Shown: in pieces, positions 24,289-33,437 of the stretch
Position numbering within the stretch: the first letter of the stretch is position 1
Layout: every line of letters starts with the position of its first letter
NCBI GenBank assembly: GCA_905182445.1
Contig: CAJJBM010000007.1
Coordinates: 1-41,057, forward strand
Direction of reading: 5' to 3'
Length of the DNA stretch: 41,057 bases
DNA from: Pelagibacteraceae bacterium AG-422-B15
Lineage (GTDB): Bacteria > Pseudomonadota > Alphaproteobacteria > Pelagibacterales > AG-422-B15
Made by a program: the position numbers and the translations under genes
The notes under the pieces: model-generated
What the model saw: only the letters and a program-made list of their open reading frames with translations
Told to the model about the DNA's origin: nothing
The model's database searches: none

Positions 24289-25554
24289 TTACTGTATTCT
24301 TTTTATATTAGCACCACATGAAGCTAACTTATTTTCTAATTTTTCATAACCTCTATCTAAATGGTAAACTCTATTTATAGTAGTCTCTCCTTTTGCGATT
24401 AAGCTTGCAAGAACAAGACTTACTGATGCCCTTAGATCTGTTGCCATAACTTGTGCACCTGAAAATCCATTACATGGATTAATCTTAGCTTGTGATCCAT
24501 TAATTTCTATATTTGCACCCATTCGATTTAACTCTGGAACATGCATAAATCTATTTTCAAATATATTTTCTCTTATCACCGATGACCTATTTGATAGAGA
24601 TAATAAAACCATCATTTGTGCCTGCAGGTCTGTTGGAAAGCCTGGATATTCTCGTGTATCTAGCTCTATACTTTTACTAATATCTGAAATCTTAACTTTA
24701 AGATTATTATCACTTTTAATCATGTCAACTCCTAAGCTTTCAAAAACAGAAAGTAAGTTTTTTATATGGTCAAAATTGATATTTCTTATTTCTAAGTCAC
24801 CTTGTGTAATTGCTCCAGCAATAATATATGTGCCTACCTCAATTCGATCTGGGATTACTGTATGAGTGGCTCCATGTAATTCATCAACACCTTGAATTAG
24901 AACTTTTCTATTAGGTCCAACTTCAATTTGCGCACCCATTGCTTTTAGCAAATCTATTAAGTCAATAATTTCTGGTTCAATTGCAATATTGGTAATTTCT
25001 GTTTCACCTTTAGCTAAAGATGCAGCCATAATAATATTTTCAGTAGCTCCAACTGAAATCATTGGAAGTTCAATTTTTGCTCCTTTTAAACCAGATTTTG
25101 CTTCGCACTTGATATAGCCTTTTTCTAAATTAAATTCTCCACCAAGTTTTGCTAATGCATCAACATGAATATTGACTGGTCTTGCACCAATTGCACAGCC
25201 ACCTGGCATGGAGACGGTAGCTTCTCTTTTTCTAGCCAATAAAGGTCCTAAGACCAAAATGCTAGCACGCATTTTTCTTACCAAGTCGTACTCAGCTAAG
25301 GCCTTATCACTTTCTTGATAGGTTAGTTTAATTTGATTATTTTCTATGAGTTTACTCTTATCAAAATTTACCCCCAGTGAATCTAATACACTACCCATAG
25401 TATGAATATCTGCGAGATTAGGCGTGTTATCTAAAATAACAGATTCATTTGTTAGTATGCTTGCTGCCATTAAGGGCAGTGAAGCATTCTTTGAACCACT
25501 AATTTCAATAGTTCCTTGAAGAGGCTCTCCTCCAATTATGACTATTTTTTCCAT
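24289..25554 (-). CDS. murA: UDP-N-acetylglucosamine 1-carboxyvinyltransferase
   Basis: First committed step of peptidoglycan synthesis: transfers enolpyruvate from PEP to UDP-GlcNAc. The 421 residues show GSKNASLPLMAASIL with Lys22, the active-site loop MPGGCAIGARP with catalytic Cys120 (the fosfomycin target), DRIEVGTYIIAGAI and EYPGFPTDLQAQ. Keeping Cys rather than Asp at this position predicts fosfomycin sensitivity of the enzyme itself. It lies 9 bases after dcd. Confidence 0.96.
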   Translation of the reverse strand: MEKIVIIGGEPLQGTIEISGSKNASLPLMAASILTNESVILDNTPNLADIHTMGSVLDSLGVNFDKSKLIENNQIKLTYQESDKALAEYDLVRKMRASILVLGPLLARKREATVSMPGGCAIGARPVNIHVDALAKLGGEFNLEKGYIKCEAKSGLKGAKIELPMISVGATENIIMAASLAKGETEITNIAIEPEIIDLIDLLKAMGAQIEVGPNRKVLIQGVDELHGATHTVIPDRIEVGTYIIAGAITQGDLEIRNINFDHIKNLLSVFESLGVDMIKSDNNLKVKISDISKSIELDTREYPGFPTDLQAQMMVLLSLSNRSSVIRENIFENRFMHVPELNRMGANIEINGSQAKINPCNGFSGAQVMATDLRASVSLVLASLIAKGETTINRVYHLDRGYEKLENKLASCGANIKRIQ

Positions 25555-25563
25555 TATGATATT

Positions 25564-26118
25564 TTAGAGTTTTGGAAGTGTGACGCCCTCTTGATTCATA
25601 TACTTACCTTTACGATCTTTATAGGTAATAGCTGGTGGCGCTTCACCTTTATAAAATAAAAACTGACAGGCACCCTCATTAGCATAAATTTTTGCTGGTA
25701 GTGGTGTAGTATTTGAAAATTCTAAGGTTACATGACCTTCCCATTCTGGCTCTAACGGAGTTACATTGACAATGATTCCACAGCGTGCATAAGTTGATTT
25801 ACCAAGACATATAACTAAAACATCCTTAGGAATCTTAAAATATTCAACTGTACGTGCTAAAACAAAGGAATTTGGAGGAATAATACACTCATCACCAGAA
25901 CGATCTACAAAACTTTTATCATTAAAATTTTTGGGATCAACAATTACAGAGTCTACGTTAGTAAAAACTTTAAATTCGGTAGATACACGAGCATCATATC
26001 CATATGAAGATACACCATAAGAAATAGTTCCATCTTTTTTTTGCCCGTCTACAAATGGTTCAATCATATTTTCTTCACGAGCCATTTTTGTAATCCAGTT
26101 GTCAGACATTATTGTCAT
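25564..26118 (-). CDS. dcd: dCTP deaminase
   Basis: Makes dUTP from dCTP for thymidylate synthesis. The 184 residues contain the trimer core [20 protein letters not shown] (about 115-134), then [20 protein letters not shown] and [10 protein letters not shown]. The catalytic Glu lies in VTLEFSN. Two ATG codons (26118 and 26109) are possible; the first is chosen because AAAGG lies 8 bases before it and because it overlaps the TGA of the small gene at 26115-26240 as ATGA. It is followed by murA. Confidence 0.94.
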   Translation of the reverse strand: MTIMSDNWITKMAREENMIEPFVDGQKKDGTISYGVSSYGYDARVSTEFKVFTNVDSVIVDPKNFNDKSFVDRSGDECIIPPNSFVLARTVEYFKIPKDVLVICLGKSTYARCGIIVNVTPLEPEWEGHVTLEFSNTTPLPAKIYANEGACQFLFYKGEAPPAITYKDRKGKYMNQEGVTLPKL

Positions 26119-26240
26119 ATATTTTTACCTTTGTTATTAATTTTTTTTTGAAAAAGTTTACGTTTTTGTAAGTTAGCTCTTAAAGCGATAGATAATTTTT
26201 CTTTCTTATCCTCATCTAATTTTTTATTAACCTTTTGCAC
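26115..26240 (-). CDS. Small basic protein (41 residues), GTG start
   Basis: ORF from GTG at 26240 to TGA at 26115. The sequence includes [20 protein letters not shown] and then RKLFQKK. The pattern of a short charged region followed by ALRANLxxRK resembles a small conserved alphaproteobacterial protein seen upstream of dcd/murA genes. It overlaps the end of the gene before it by 14 bases and the dcd start by 4 bases (ATGA). Tight coupling on both sides supports real translation. Highly basic and helical, so nucleic acid or ribosome binding is possible but unproven. Confidence 0.58.
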   Translation of the reverse strand: MQKVNKKLDEDKKEKLSIALRANLQKRKLFQKKINNKGKNI

Positions 26241-26415
26241 GACCAACTAAGAATTCTTTAATATCTTCTGGACTAAGCCCAGCTTTCTTTAGTTCTTTAA
26301 CTAATTTTTCTTCTTCTTTTTTATCTGTATTATCTGCATGCTTAGAATCACGCTTCTCTTGTTTAGCCATGGCTCTTTCGCCTCTTTTTGACTTATAATC
26401 ATGATGAATACCCAT
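26227..26415 (-). CDS. Small charged protein (62 residues)
   Basis: Starts MGIHHDYKSKRGERAMAKQE, with a region of Lys/Glu (DKKEEEKLVKEL) and the end [20 protein letters not shown]. The start at 26415 is chosen because GAGG lies 5 bases before it; the frame is open upstream to 26454. No membrane segment or signal. The end LSPEDIKEFL looks like a helix. Function unknown. It is first in the minus-strand run to dcd and murA. Confidence 0.55.
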   Translation of the reverse strand: MGIHHDYKSKRGERAMAKQEKRDSKHADNTDKKEEEKLVKELKKAGLSPEDIKEFLVGRAKG

Positions 26416-26461
26416 AGAAACCTCTGTATTTAGAATTTTGCTTATAATATACAAAAGTTAA

Positions 26462-26508
26462 TAGATTCTCTAGAAATATTGTAATTTTTTTATAATTTAT
26501 AGAATCTA
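26462..26508. repeat. 8-bp inverted repeat between DUF779 and the small gene
   Basis: TAGATTCT (26462-26469) and AGAATCTA (26501-26508) with a 31-base A/T-rich loop. It begins right after the DUF779 stop codon (minus strand) and could act as a weak terminator or as a binding site. Confidence 0.4.
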
Positions 26509-26509
26509 G

Positions 26510-26857
26510 TTATACGGCGCAAACTGTAGATCTTGTCAAAAATCTTCTTCCAGTACCGTTATCTAAAGAGAACATGCCACCAATACCAGAAACTGAGTCT
26601 ATGATAAGATCTGTATTTTGCCATCTTTCATATTGATCTTCGTTCATGTAAAATGGAACTCCACCAATTTCTCCAAGTTTTATATCCCGATCACCTAAGA
26701 AAAAGTCTTTAGCTTCATAGCACATGGGCGCACTTCCATCGCAACAACCACCTGATTGGTGAAAAATTAATTCATTTCCATATTTTTGCTTTAGATCGTT
26801 GATCAAGCTTAGTGCAGCATCAGTTGCTGATACTTCCATTATATGTTTTTCAGTCAT
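26510..26857 (-). CDS. DUF779 family protein
   Basis: A 115-residue protein of a family almost always next to acetaldehyde-type aldehyde dehydrogenases, as here (60 bases after it). Cys-rich signature HQSGGCCDGSAPMCY (about 38-52), then FYMNEDQYERWQNTDLIID, and SVSGIGGMFSLDNGTGRRF at the end. The conserved Cys could bind metal. AAGG 5 bases before ATG supports the start. Function not established; a role in aldehyde oxidation or in dehydrogenase maturation is inferred only from context. Confidence 0.85.
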   Translation of the reverse strand: MTEKHIMEVSATDAALSLINDLKQKYGNELIFHQSGGCCDGSAPMCYEAKDFFLGDRDIKLGEIGGVPFYMNEDQYERWQNTDLIIDSVSGIGGMFSLDNGTGRRFLTRSTVCAV

Positions 26858-26878
26858 GTTTACCTTGAAAATTTAAGT

Positions 26879-26904
26879 GGCCCCCTAGGTTATTATCGGG
26901 GGCT
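26879..26904. repeat. G+C-rich hairpin between aldehyde dehydrogenase and DUF779 genes
   Basis: GCCCCC (26880-26885) pairs with GGGGGC (26898-26903), plus a G-T pair outside, with a 12-base A/T loop. It is the most G+C-rich element of this stretch and no T run follows on the minus strand. It could trim expression of DUF779 relative to the dehydrogenase or protect the upstream mRNA. Confidence 0.6.
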
Positions 26905-26917
26905 ATTTTAATGGATC

Positions 26918-28456
26918 CTAAAAGAATCCTAGCTTATTAGGATCATAGGATACTAATAAGTTTTTAGTTTGTCTGTAGTGATCAAGCATCATTTTATGAT
27001 TTTCTCTTCCAATACCTGATTGTTTGTATCCACCAAATGCAGCATGAGCAGGATAAGCATGGTAACAATTAGTCCATACTCTTCCAGCTTGAATACCTCT
27101 ACCCATTCTAAAAGCTAAGTTTGCGTCTCTTGACCAAACTCCAGCACCTAGGCCATACAAAGTATCATTAGCTATTTCTAGTGCTTCTGCTTCATCTTTA
27201 AAAGTAGTAACTGAAACTACAGGACCAAAGATTTCTTCTTGGAAAATTCGCATTTTATTATTTCCCTTAAAGACAGTTGGTTCTATGTAGTAACCATTCT
27301 CTAATCCGCCATTTAATTTAGCGACATTACCACCAGCCAACACTTCGGCACCCTCGTCTTTTCCAAGAGTAAGATAAGAAGCAATTTTTTCCATTTGTTC
27401 AGTTGAAGCTTGCGCACCTAACATAGTATCCATTTGCAATGAATTGCCTTGGGTTATTGCATTAACACGCTTTAAAGCTTTTTCCATGAAAGCATCATAA
27501 ATAGACTCTTGAATAAGAGCTCTACTTGGACAAGTACATACTTCTCCCTGATTTAATGCAAACATAGTGAAACCTTCTAAACACTTATCAAAATAAGCAT
27601 CGTCTTCGCGCATAACATCCTCAAAGAAAACATTAGGTGATTTTCCACCTAATTCCAATGTAACTGGTATCAAGTTTTGTGAAGCGTATTGCATAATCAA
27701 ACGACCAGTAGTTGTCTCACCAGTAAATGCAATTTTTGCAATTCGATTAGAAGACGCAAGAGGTTTTCCAGCCTCAAGACCGTAGCCACTAACTATATTT
27801 AGTACACCAGCTGGAAGTAAGTCACCTATAAGTTCCATAAGTACCATGATGGATGCTGGAGTTTGTTCAGCCGGCTTTAATACCACACAGTTACCAGCAG
27901 CTAAAGCTGGTGCCACTTTCCATGTTGCCATTAGTATTGGAAAGTTCCATGGAATAATTTGTCCAACTACTCCTAACGGTTCTTTAAAGTGATACGCATA
28001 AGTATTTGCGTCAATCTCTGCAATAGATCCTTCTTCTGCTCTAATACAACCAGCAAAATATCTAAAGTGATCAACTGCTAATGCCATATCAGCATTAACT
28101 GTTTCTCTAATTGGCTTTCCATTATCAATAGTTTCAGCAGTAGCTAACAACATTAAGTTAGCTTCCATTACATCAGCAATTTTATTTAAAATATTTGCTC
28201 TTTCGGCAAGAGATGTTTTGCCCCAAGCTGGAAAAGCTGCGTGTCCCGCATCAATAGCCGAGTTTACATCATCTGCATTTGATCTTGCCATTTCACAGAT
28301 AACCTCACCTGTAATAGGTGAACAATTTTCAAAATATTGACCAGATTTTGGTTCAACAAATGCTCCATTTATATAATTTCCATATTTTGCCTTAAATGGA
28401 TAAGCGACTTCTAAGTGCTTAGTGTCCAGTGAGGCGCTTATATTTATTTGTGTCAT
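26918..28456 (-). CDS. NAD-dependent aldehyde dehydrogenase (ExaC/AldB-like)
   Basis: Oxidises short-chain aldehydes such as acetaldehyde or propionaldehyde to the acid. The 512 residues contain [61 protein letters not shown] with the general-base Glu, and [15 protein letters not shown] with the catalytic Cys. The [11 protein letters not shown] form is characteristic of the acetaldehyde group that travels with DUF779. A strong ribosome binding site (GGGGAG, 6 bases) supports the start. It diverges from a propionyl-CoA-synthetase gene, which suggests that aldehyde is oxidised here and then activated to the CoA ester. Confidence 0.92.
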   Translation of the reverse strand: MTQINISASLDTKHLEVAYPFKAKYGNYINGAFVEPKSGQYFENCSPITGEVICEMARSNADDVNSAIDAGHAAFPAWGKTSLAERANILNKIADVMEANLMLLATAETIDNGKPIRETVNADMALAVDHFRYFAGCIRAEEGSIAEIDANTYAYHFKEPLGVVGQIIPWNFPILMATWKVAPALAAGNCVVLKPAEQTPASIMVLMELIGDLLPAGVLNIVSGYGLEAGKPLASSNRIAKIAFTGETTTGRLIMQYASQNLIPVTLELGGKSPNVFFEDVMREDDAYFDKCLEGFTMFALNQGEVCTCPSRALIQESIYDAFMEKALKRVNAITQGNSLQMDTMLGAQASTEQMEKIASYLTLGKDEGAEVLAGGNVAKLNGGLENGYYIEPTVFKGNNKMRIFQEEIFGPVVSVTTFKDEAEALEIANDTLYGLGAGVWSRDANLAFRMGRGIQAGRVWTNCYHAYPAHAAFGGYKQSGIGRENHKMMLDHYRQTKNLLVSYDPNKLGFF

Positions 28457-28541
28457 TTTTTACTCCCCAGTAAATTATTTATCATTTTGTATTTAGTAAT
28501 TGTGAACTTATAAATGAAGCATGACAAGATGAATCTTATTA

Positions 28542-28569
28542 AATATTAATAATAATTATTATTAATATT
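28542..28569. repeat. 28-bp perfect palindrome in a divergent promoter region
   Basis: A 14-base half AATATTAATAATAA is followed at once by its exact reverse complement; the next base on each side breaks the symmetry. It lies midway between the divergent aldehyde dehydrogenase and propionyl-CoA-synthetase genes (gap 28457-28635), so it could be an operator for both or a DNA-bending site. Nothing else clear is seen in that gap. Confidence 0.6.
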
Positions 28570-28635
28570 AATACCTCCACCAGTTAGATAATTCATTTGC
28601 TTATATGATAACCCTATGGTTTTATTGCTAAAACT

Positions 28636-30528
28636 ATGAGTAAATATTTAGATACATTTAACAAATCAATCGCGGATAAAGAGAATTTTTGGCGGGAAGT
28701 TGCTGAGGATGTCATTTGGTATGAGCCGTTTGATGAAGTGCTACATACTGATGGACCACCATTTTATCAATGGTTCAAAGGCGGTAAAATTAATACTTGT
28801 TACAATGCGTTAGATAGACATGTTGATGAAGGCAATGGAGATCGACTAGCATTAATTTATGATAGTCCAATAACTGGAAACAAAAGTACCTACACTTATT
28901 CAGTAATGCGCGATCGAGTAGCGGTGATTGCTGGAGCTTTAAAAAATCAAGGTGTCGTTAAAGGTGATCGTGTCATAATTTATATGCCCATGATACCTGA
29001 AGCTGTTATGGCTATTCTTGCTTGTGCAAGGATTGGCGCAGTGCACTCAGTGGTCTTTGGTGGCTTTGCTGCAAATGAACTTGCCAATCGTATTGATGAC
29101 TCCAAAGCCAAATTAATTCTTACATCTTCCTGTGGTATTGAACCTGGTCGTATTGTTGAATACCAACCATTAATTAATGAAGCGATTAAAATTGCAAAAC
29201 ATAAACCAGATGTCTCAATATTTTTTCAACGAGACCAAAAAAAGGTTGAGCTTATTGAAAATCAAATTGATTGGAATGATTTTGTTAAAAATGTAGAGCC
29301 AGCTGAATGTGAGATCATGGATTCAAATGATCCCGCTTATATACTTTATACATCTGGTACCACGGGTACGCCAAAAGGAATAGTTCGAGATACGGCTGGA
29401 CACATTGTTGCGTTAAAATGGACCATGAAAAATATTTATAATATTGATCCAGGTGACGTCTGGTGGTCAGCCAGTGACATCGGCTGGATCGTTGGACATT
29501 CATATATAGTTTATGCGCCTTTATTTCATGGATGCACTACAGTTTTATTTGAAGGCAAACCTGTAGGCACGCCTGATGCTGGAGAGTTTTGGCGAATAAT
29601 CTCTGAGTATAAAGTGAAATCACTATTCACTGCACCAACTGCGTTTAGAGCTATTAAAAAAGAAGATCCTGAAGGTGAGTTTTTTAAAAAGTATAACTTG
29701 TCATCTTTTGAGTCATTATTTCTTGCTGGTGAACGGGCAGACCCAGATACAATTAAGTGGGCAGAAAATCTTCTCCATAAACCCGTTATTGATCATTGGT
29801 GGCAGACAGAAACGAGTTGGGCAATAACCGCAAATTGTGCTGGCTTAGGTCTATTTCCAACCAAATATGGGTCTGCCGGTAAACCTGTACCTGGCTATAA
29901 TGTAAAAGTATTACAAGATGATGGCACCGAATGTAAAGCCGGTGAAATGGGCGACGTTGTTGTTGAATTACCTCTACCTCCTGGTACATTTCCAACACTT
30001 TGGAATGCTGATGATCGCTATAAAAAAAATTATATGAGCAATTACCCTGGTTATTATCAAACTTATGATGCTGGTTACATCGATGAAGACGGTGATGTTT
30101 GGATTATGTCACGCACTGACGATATTATTAATGTTGCTGGACATAGACTTTCAACAGGCGCCATGGAAGAAGTTCTTTCAGAACACCCCGATGTTGCTGA
30201 ATGTGCAGTTGTTGGAATTGCTGACAAACTAAAAGGACAATTACCACTTGGTTTTGTAATTTTAAAAAACGGTACAACTAAATCTGAAACTGACATCACC
30301 ACAGAATGTGTGTCAATGATTAGACAAAAACTTGGTCCCGTTGCTGCTTATAAAAAAACTATCGTATTAAAAAGATTACCTAAAACTAGATCAGGAAAAG
30401 TATTGCGAGGAACAATGCGCAAAATTGCTGATCGTGAAGAGTTTAATCTTCCACCCACTATTGATGACCCACTAATATTAGATGAAATAAAAGAGTCATT
30501 ATTATCTGCAGGAATGATAAATTCATAA
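28636..30528 (+). CDS. prpE: Propionyl-CoA synthetase (PrpE-like)
   Basis: AMP-forming acyl-CoA synthetase. The 630 residues start with PrpE-type FWREVAEDVIWYEPFDEVL and PPFYQWFKGGKINTCYNALDRHV. They then show the AMP-binding motif YILYTSGTTGTPKG (about 235-248), SDIGWIVGHSYIVYAPL, WWQTETSWAI, and the C-terminal lysine KTRSGKVLRG, usual site of catalysis and acetyl-lysine control. The GGKINTCYNALDRHV form separates PrpE from acetyl-CoA synthetases, though acetate, propionate or 3-hydroxypropionate could be used. It starts a four-gene unit; the next gene begins one base after its stop. Confidence 0.88.
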   Translation: MSKYLDTFNKSIADKENFWREVAEDVIWYEPFDEVLHTDGPPFYQWFKGGKINTCYNALDRHVDEGNGDRLALIYDSPITGNKSTYTYSVMRDRVAVIAGALKNQGVVKGDRVIIYMPMIPEAVMAILACARIGAVHSVVFGGFAANELANRIDDSKAKLILTSSCGIEPGRIVEYQPLINEAIKIAKHKPDVSIFFQRDQKKVELIENQIDWNDFVKNVEPAECEIMDSNDPAYILYTSGTTGTPKGIVRDTAGHIVALKWTMKNIYNIDPGDVWWSASDIGWIVGHSYIVYAPLFHGCTTVLFEGKPVGTPDAGEFWRIISEYKVKSLFTAPTAFRAIKKEDPEGEFFKKYNLSSFESLFLAGERADPDTIKWAENLLHKPVIDHWWQTETSWAITANCAGLGLFPTKYGSAGKPVPGYNVKVLQDDGTECKAGEMGDVVVELPLPPGTFPTLWNADDRYKKNYMSNYPGYYQTYDAGYIDEDGDVWIMSRTDDIINVAGHRLSTGAMEEVLSEHPDVAECAVVGIADKLKGQLPLGFVILKNGTTKSETDITTECVSMIRQKLGPVAAYKKTIVLKRLPKTRSGKVLRGTMRKIADREEFNLPPTIDDPLILDEIKESLLSAGMINS

Positions 30529-30529
30529 A

Positions 30530-31477
30530 ATGAAAAAATATATAGTTTTCCTAGATAGCTCAACTTTTCCAAATCATTTAAAATTTAGTAAAGTAAAATT
30601 TCCTCATACTTGGAAAAATTATAAAACTACATCTCCAGAAGAAGTTATTAATAGAATTAAAGATGCTCATATTATAGTTAATAATAAAGTTGACCTTGGT
30701 CCGAATGAACTAGTTCACGCAAAAAAGTTAGAACTGATTGCCTTAACTGCGACAGGTACAAACATAATAGACCTCGAATATTGTCATAAAAATAATATCA
30801 AAGTATGTAACTTAAGAAATTATGCCTCCATCACAGTTGCTGAGCATGCATTCGCACTAATGCTAGTAATAATGCGGCAAATCAAAGGCTTAGAAGAAGA
30901 TATTGGATCAGGTTTGTGGCAAAAACAAAAAATTTTTACGATGGTTAACCGTAGAGTATTCAATCTGTACAATAAAAAAATTGGTATCATTGGTAAAGGC
31001 TCAATTGGCAAACAGGTTGCAAAACTTGCAAGAGCCTTTAGTATGGAAGTTGAATTTATCTCTGCTCAAAATTTAAAAAAACCACAACTACATAAATTTC
31101 TAAAGAAGCAAGATATTATTACTTTACACTGTCCTCTAAATAAAAATACGAAAGATCTCATTTCTTCAAAAGAACTTACTATTATGAAAAAAAGTGCGGT
31201 GATTATTAATACAGCTCGTGGTGGAATTATAAATGAATTAGCTTTAGTTAATGCTATTAAAAAGAAAATTATAGCAGGTGCAGGTATTGATGTGACTACT
31301 GCTGAGCCCCCTAAAAAAAATCATCCCTACTATCGAATTATTAAACATAGTAATTTTGTTTGGACACCTCATACAGCGTGGGCATCAGAAGAAGCTCTTC
31401 AAGCTTCTATGGATCAATTAATACTTAATATTAATGAATTCTATTTAGGAAAACCTAGAAACTTAGTAATTAAATAA
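30530..31477 (+). CDS. D-2-hydroxyacid dehydrogenase
   Basis: NAD(P)-dependent reduction of a 2-oxo acid or hydroxypyruvate. The 315 residues have the Rossmann motif KKIGIIGKGSIGKQVAKLA (about 143-161), and the family's catalytic triad residues: Arg in INTARGGIINEL, Glu in TTAEPP, His in TPHTAWAS. The glycerate/hydroxypyruvate-reductase branch is likely, but substrate is not fixed. It begins 1 base after prpE and overlaps the next gene by 1 base (TAATG), so all are coupled. A relic of the C-terminus of a second copy is at 33449-33508. Confidence 0.85.
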   Translation: MKKYIVFLDSSTFPNHLKFSKVKFPHTWKNYKTTSPEEVINRIKDAHIIVNNKVDLGPNELVHAKKLELIALTATGTNIIDLEYCHKNNIKVCNLRNYASITVAEHAFALMLVIMRQIKGLEEDIGSGLWQKQKIFTMVNRRVFNLYNKKIGIIGKGSIGKQVAKLARAFSMEVEFISAQNLKKPQLHKFLKKQDIITLHCPLNKNTKDLISSKELTIMKKSAVIINTARGGIINELALVNAIKKKIIAGAGIDVTTAEPPKKNHPYYRIIKHSNFVWTPHTAWASEEALQASMDQLILNINEFYLGKPRNLVIK

Positions 31478-32292
31478 TGACTCATTTTAAAACACCAAAA
31501 GATGGAAATGACATGATGCCATACTTTTTTGGACTAAGGCCAGAAAATGATAAAATAAGTGGGTGGTATAAAGATGTTACAATGATTGTTATTCCCTATG
31601 TAACTGACGAAAAAATTCTTAAATCTATAATTCCTGAAAAATTTGCACTTTTAGATGACCCAATTATAACTATTACCTACGCTTGCAATAAGGATATCGA
31701 TTGGTTAGCAGGACGTAGCTACAATCTTGTTTCCGTTAGTATAAAAGTTAAGTTTGAAGGAAAAGTTAATAAAGAGGATGGAACACTAAATCTAGTTATG
31801 TGGGAAAACCTTACTGACCCAATATTAACAGGAAGAGAACTTCAAGGAATCCCTAAGATTTATGCTAATATAAAAGATCACCAGGCATCTGATGAATCAA
31901 TTAGCACTAGCATGTCCCATTACGACAATACTATATTAGATATATCAATATCTAATATGACTCAGCTAGATGATAAAATGGTTGCAGTAATTAGTGAAAG
32001 TGAGAGAAATTTAAAATCTTTTGGAATTAGATATCTATCAAATGTAGATATTACGAAACCACCCGTACTAAATGAGTCAATTCTTCATACTTCACAAAAT
32101 TTTTTTAAAGAAATACATATAGGTAAAGGATCTTTAAATTGGTATCCGTCTAATTGGGAAAAAAACCCTACTCAAGCTCATATTATTAACAAGCTACAAG
32201 ATTTGCCTATTCTTGAATATAAAGACTCTTACTTTATTAAAGGTGCAACAAATCTATTTGTTCCAGATAAACCTTCATTAATTCTTAAATAA
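31477..32292 (+). CDS. Acetoacetate decarboxylase-family protein
   Basis: A 271-residue protein of the acetoacetate decarboxylase (ADC) superfamily. The region LTGRELQGIPKIYANI (about 117-132) corresponds to the active-site segment with the Schiff-base lysine; the classical enzyme has a second Lys directly after it (PKK), but here that position is Ile (PKI). In the known enzyme the second lysine lowers the pKa of the first, so this protein may not be a decarboxylase and may belong to the broader aldolase/dehydratase-like part of the superfamily. It overlaps the upstream gene by one base and is followed by a 3-hydroxyacyl-CoA-dehydrogenase-like gene. Confidence 0.72.
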   Translation: MTHFKTPKDGNDMMPYFFGLRPENDKISGWYKDVTMIVIPYVTDEKILKSIIPEKFALLDDPIITITYACNKDIDWLAGRSYNLVSVSIKVKFEGKVNKEDGTLNLVMWENLTDPILTGRELQGIPKIYANIKDHQASDESISTSMSHYDNTILDISISNMTQLDDKMVAVISESERNLKSFGIRYLSNVDITKPPVLNESILHTSQNFFKEIHIGKGSLNWYPSNWEKNPTQAHIINKLQDLPILEYKDSYFIKGATNLFVPDKPSLILK

Positions 32293-32294
32293 TT

Positions 32295-33437
32295 ATGTCT
32301 TCAGCTAATATAAAGAATATATGTTTTATTGGAGCTGGTACTATGGGTTGCTTTAACTCTTTAATTGCTTCAGTTGCTGGATATGAATGTAAAATTTTTG
32401 ACCAATCAGAAGATGTATTAAATGAAAGAATTAATAATCAAACATTACTTGCTCAATATTTAAATCAGTCAAATTTCTTTGAAGGTAAGGATATAAGTTC
32501 TGCTATTTCCAGAATAAAGAATTGTAATAATATAAATGACGCTTTAGAAAAAGCTGACCTTGTTAGCGAATCTATCCCTGAAAATTTAAACTTAAAAATA
32601 AAATTATTTAATGAAATAGAATCCATAGTTAATAAAAATATTATTTTAACAACCAATACCTCTAGTCTATCTATAAAAAAAATAAGTGAAGGCTTGCATC
32701 CTGATACTAAATTTGCAGCTTTGCATTCATACTTAGGTTCAAAATTGATTGATGTAGTTAGAGGTGCTTATACTTCAAATCAAACTATTAATTCTCTAGT
32801 TGATTATATTAAGAGTGTAGATAGCTATCCTTTAGTTCTAAACAAAGAACATCAGGGATATGTCCTCAATTTTATGCTTGGTGGACTATTAACCCAAAGC
32901 CTTTTAATGGTAATAGAGAATAAGCATACAATACAAGATATTGATGCTGCCTGGAAAGATTTAAATAGTAGTCAGTTTGGTCCGTTTGGAATGATGGATA
33001 TGTTTGGTTTAGACGTCGTAAGGCAAGCCTGGCAAGAAAAAGATTCAGACTCATTCCATTTAATGCATAAGAATAAAATAATAGATTTTTTATCACAATA
33101 TACCGATAAAAACTATTTAGGATTAAAAACTTTTAGAGGTTTTTATAATTATAAAGACATTGATATTAATTATAAGAAAGATAATTTTGCAGAAATTCAA
33201 AAAGATCTTTGTGTTAGCATAATAGAGGCTGCTGTTGTTTTAAATAGTAGAAAGATTGTTCATAAAGATGAAATAAATAAAGCCTGGATTATTGGTACCA
33301 ATCTCTCTAAGGGACCATTTGATTTTTTAGATAATATAGGTATTACAAGCTACCTAAAAAACTACGAAGAATGGGTTGCTAGAGAATATATTTCACCAGA
33401 ATTTCATTCATTAGTGAGAACCTGTTTATCAGAATGA
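32295..33437 (+). CDS. 3-hydroxyacyl-CoA dehydrogenase-family protein, divergent
   Basis: A 380-residue NAD-dependent dehydrogenase with N-terminal Rossmann motif CFIGAGTMGCFNSLIASVAG (about 9-28), TTNTSSLSIKKISE with the substrate-site Ser, LHSYLGSKLIDVVRG in place of the usual HFFNPxxxMxLVEV, and GYVLNFMLGGL in place of GFxxNR. A catalytic His is kept, but the catalytic Glu is Asp and the Arg after the Asn is Phe. A C-terminal helical domain follows (about 190-380). Likely substrates are short 3-hydroxyacyl-CoAs, carnitine-like or 3-hydroxy acids; not resolved. Last of the four-gene unit. Confidence 0.75.
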   Translation: MSSANIKNICFIGAGTMGCFNSLIASVAGYECKIFDQSEDVLNERINNQTLLAQYLNQSNFFEGKDISSAISRIKNCNNINDALEKADLVSESIPENLNLKIKLFNEIESIVNKNIILTTNTSSLSIKKISEGLHPDTKFAALHSYLGSKLIDVVRGAYTSNQTINSLVDYIKSVDSYPLVLNKEHQGYVLNFMLGGLLTQSLLMVIENKHTIQDIDAAWKDLNSSQFGPFGMMDMFGLDVVRQAWQEKDSDSFHLMHKNKIIDFLSQYTDKNYLGLKTFRGFYNYKDIDINYKKDNFAEIQKDLCVSIIEAAVVLNSRKIVHKDEINKAWIIGTNLSKGPFDFLDNIGITSYLKNYEEWVAREYISPEFHSLVRTCLSE

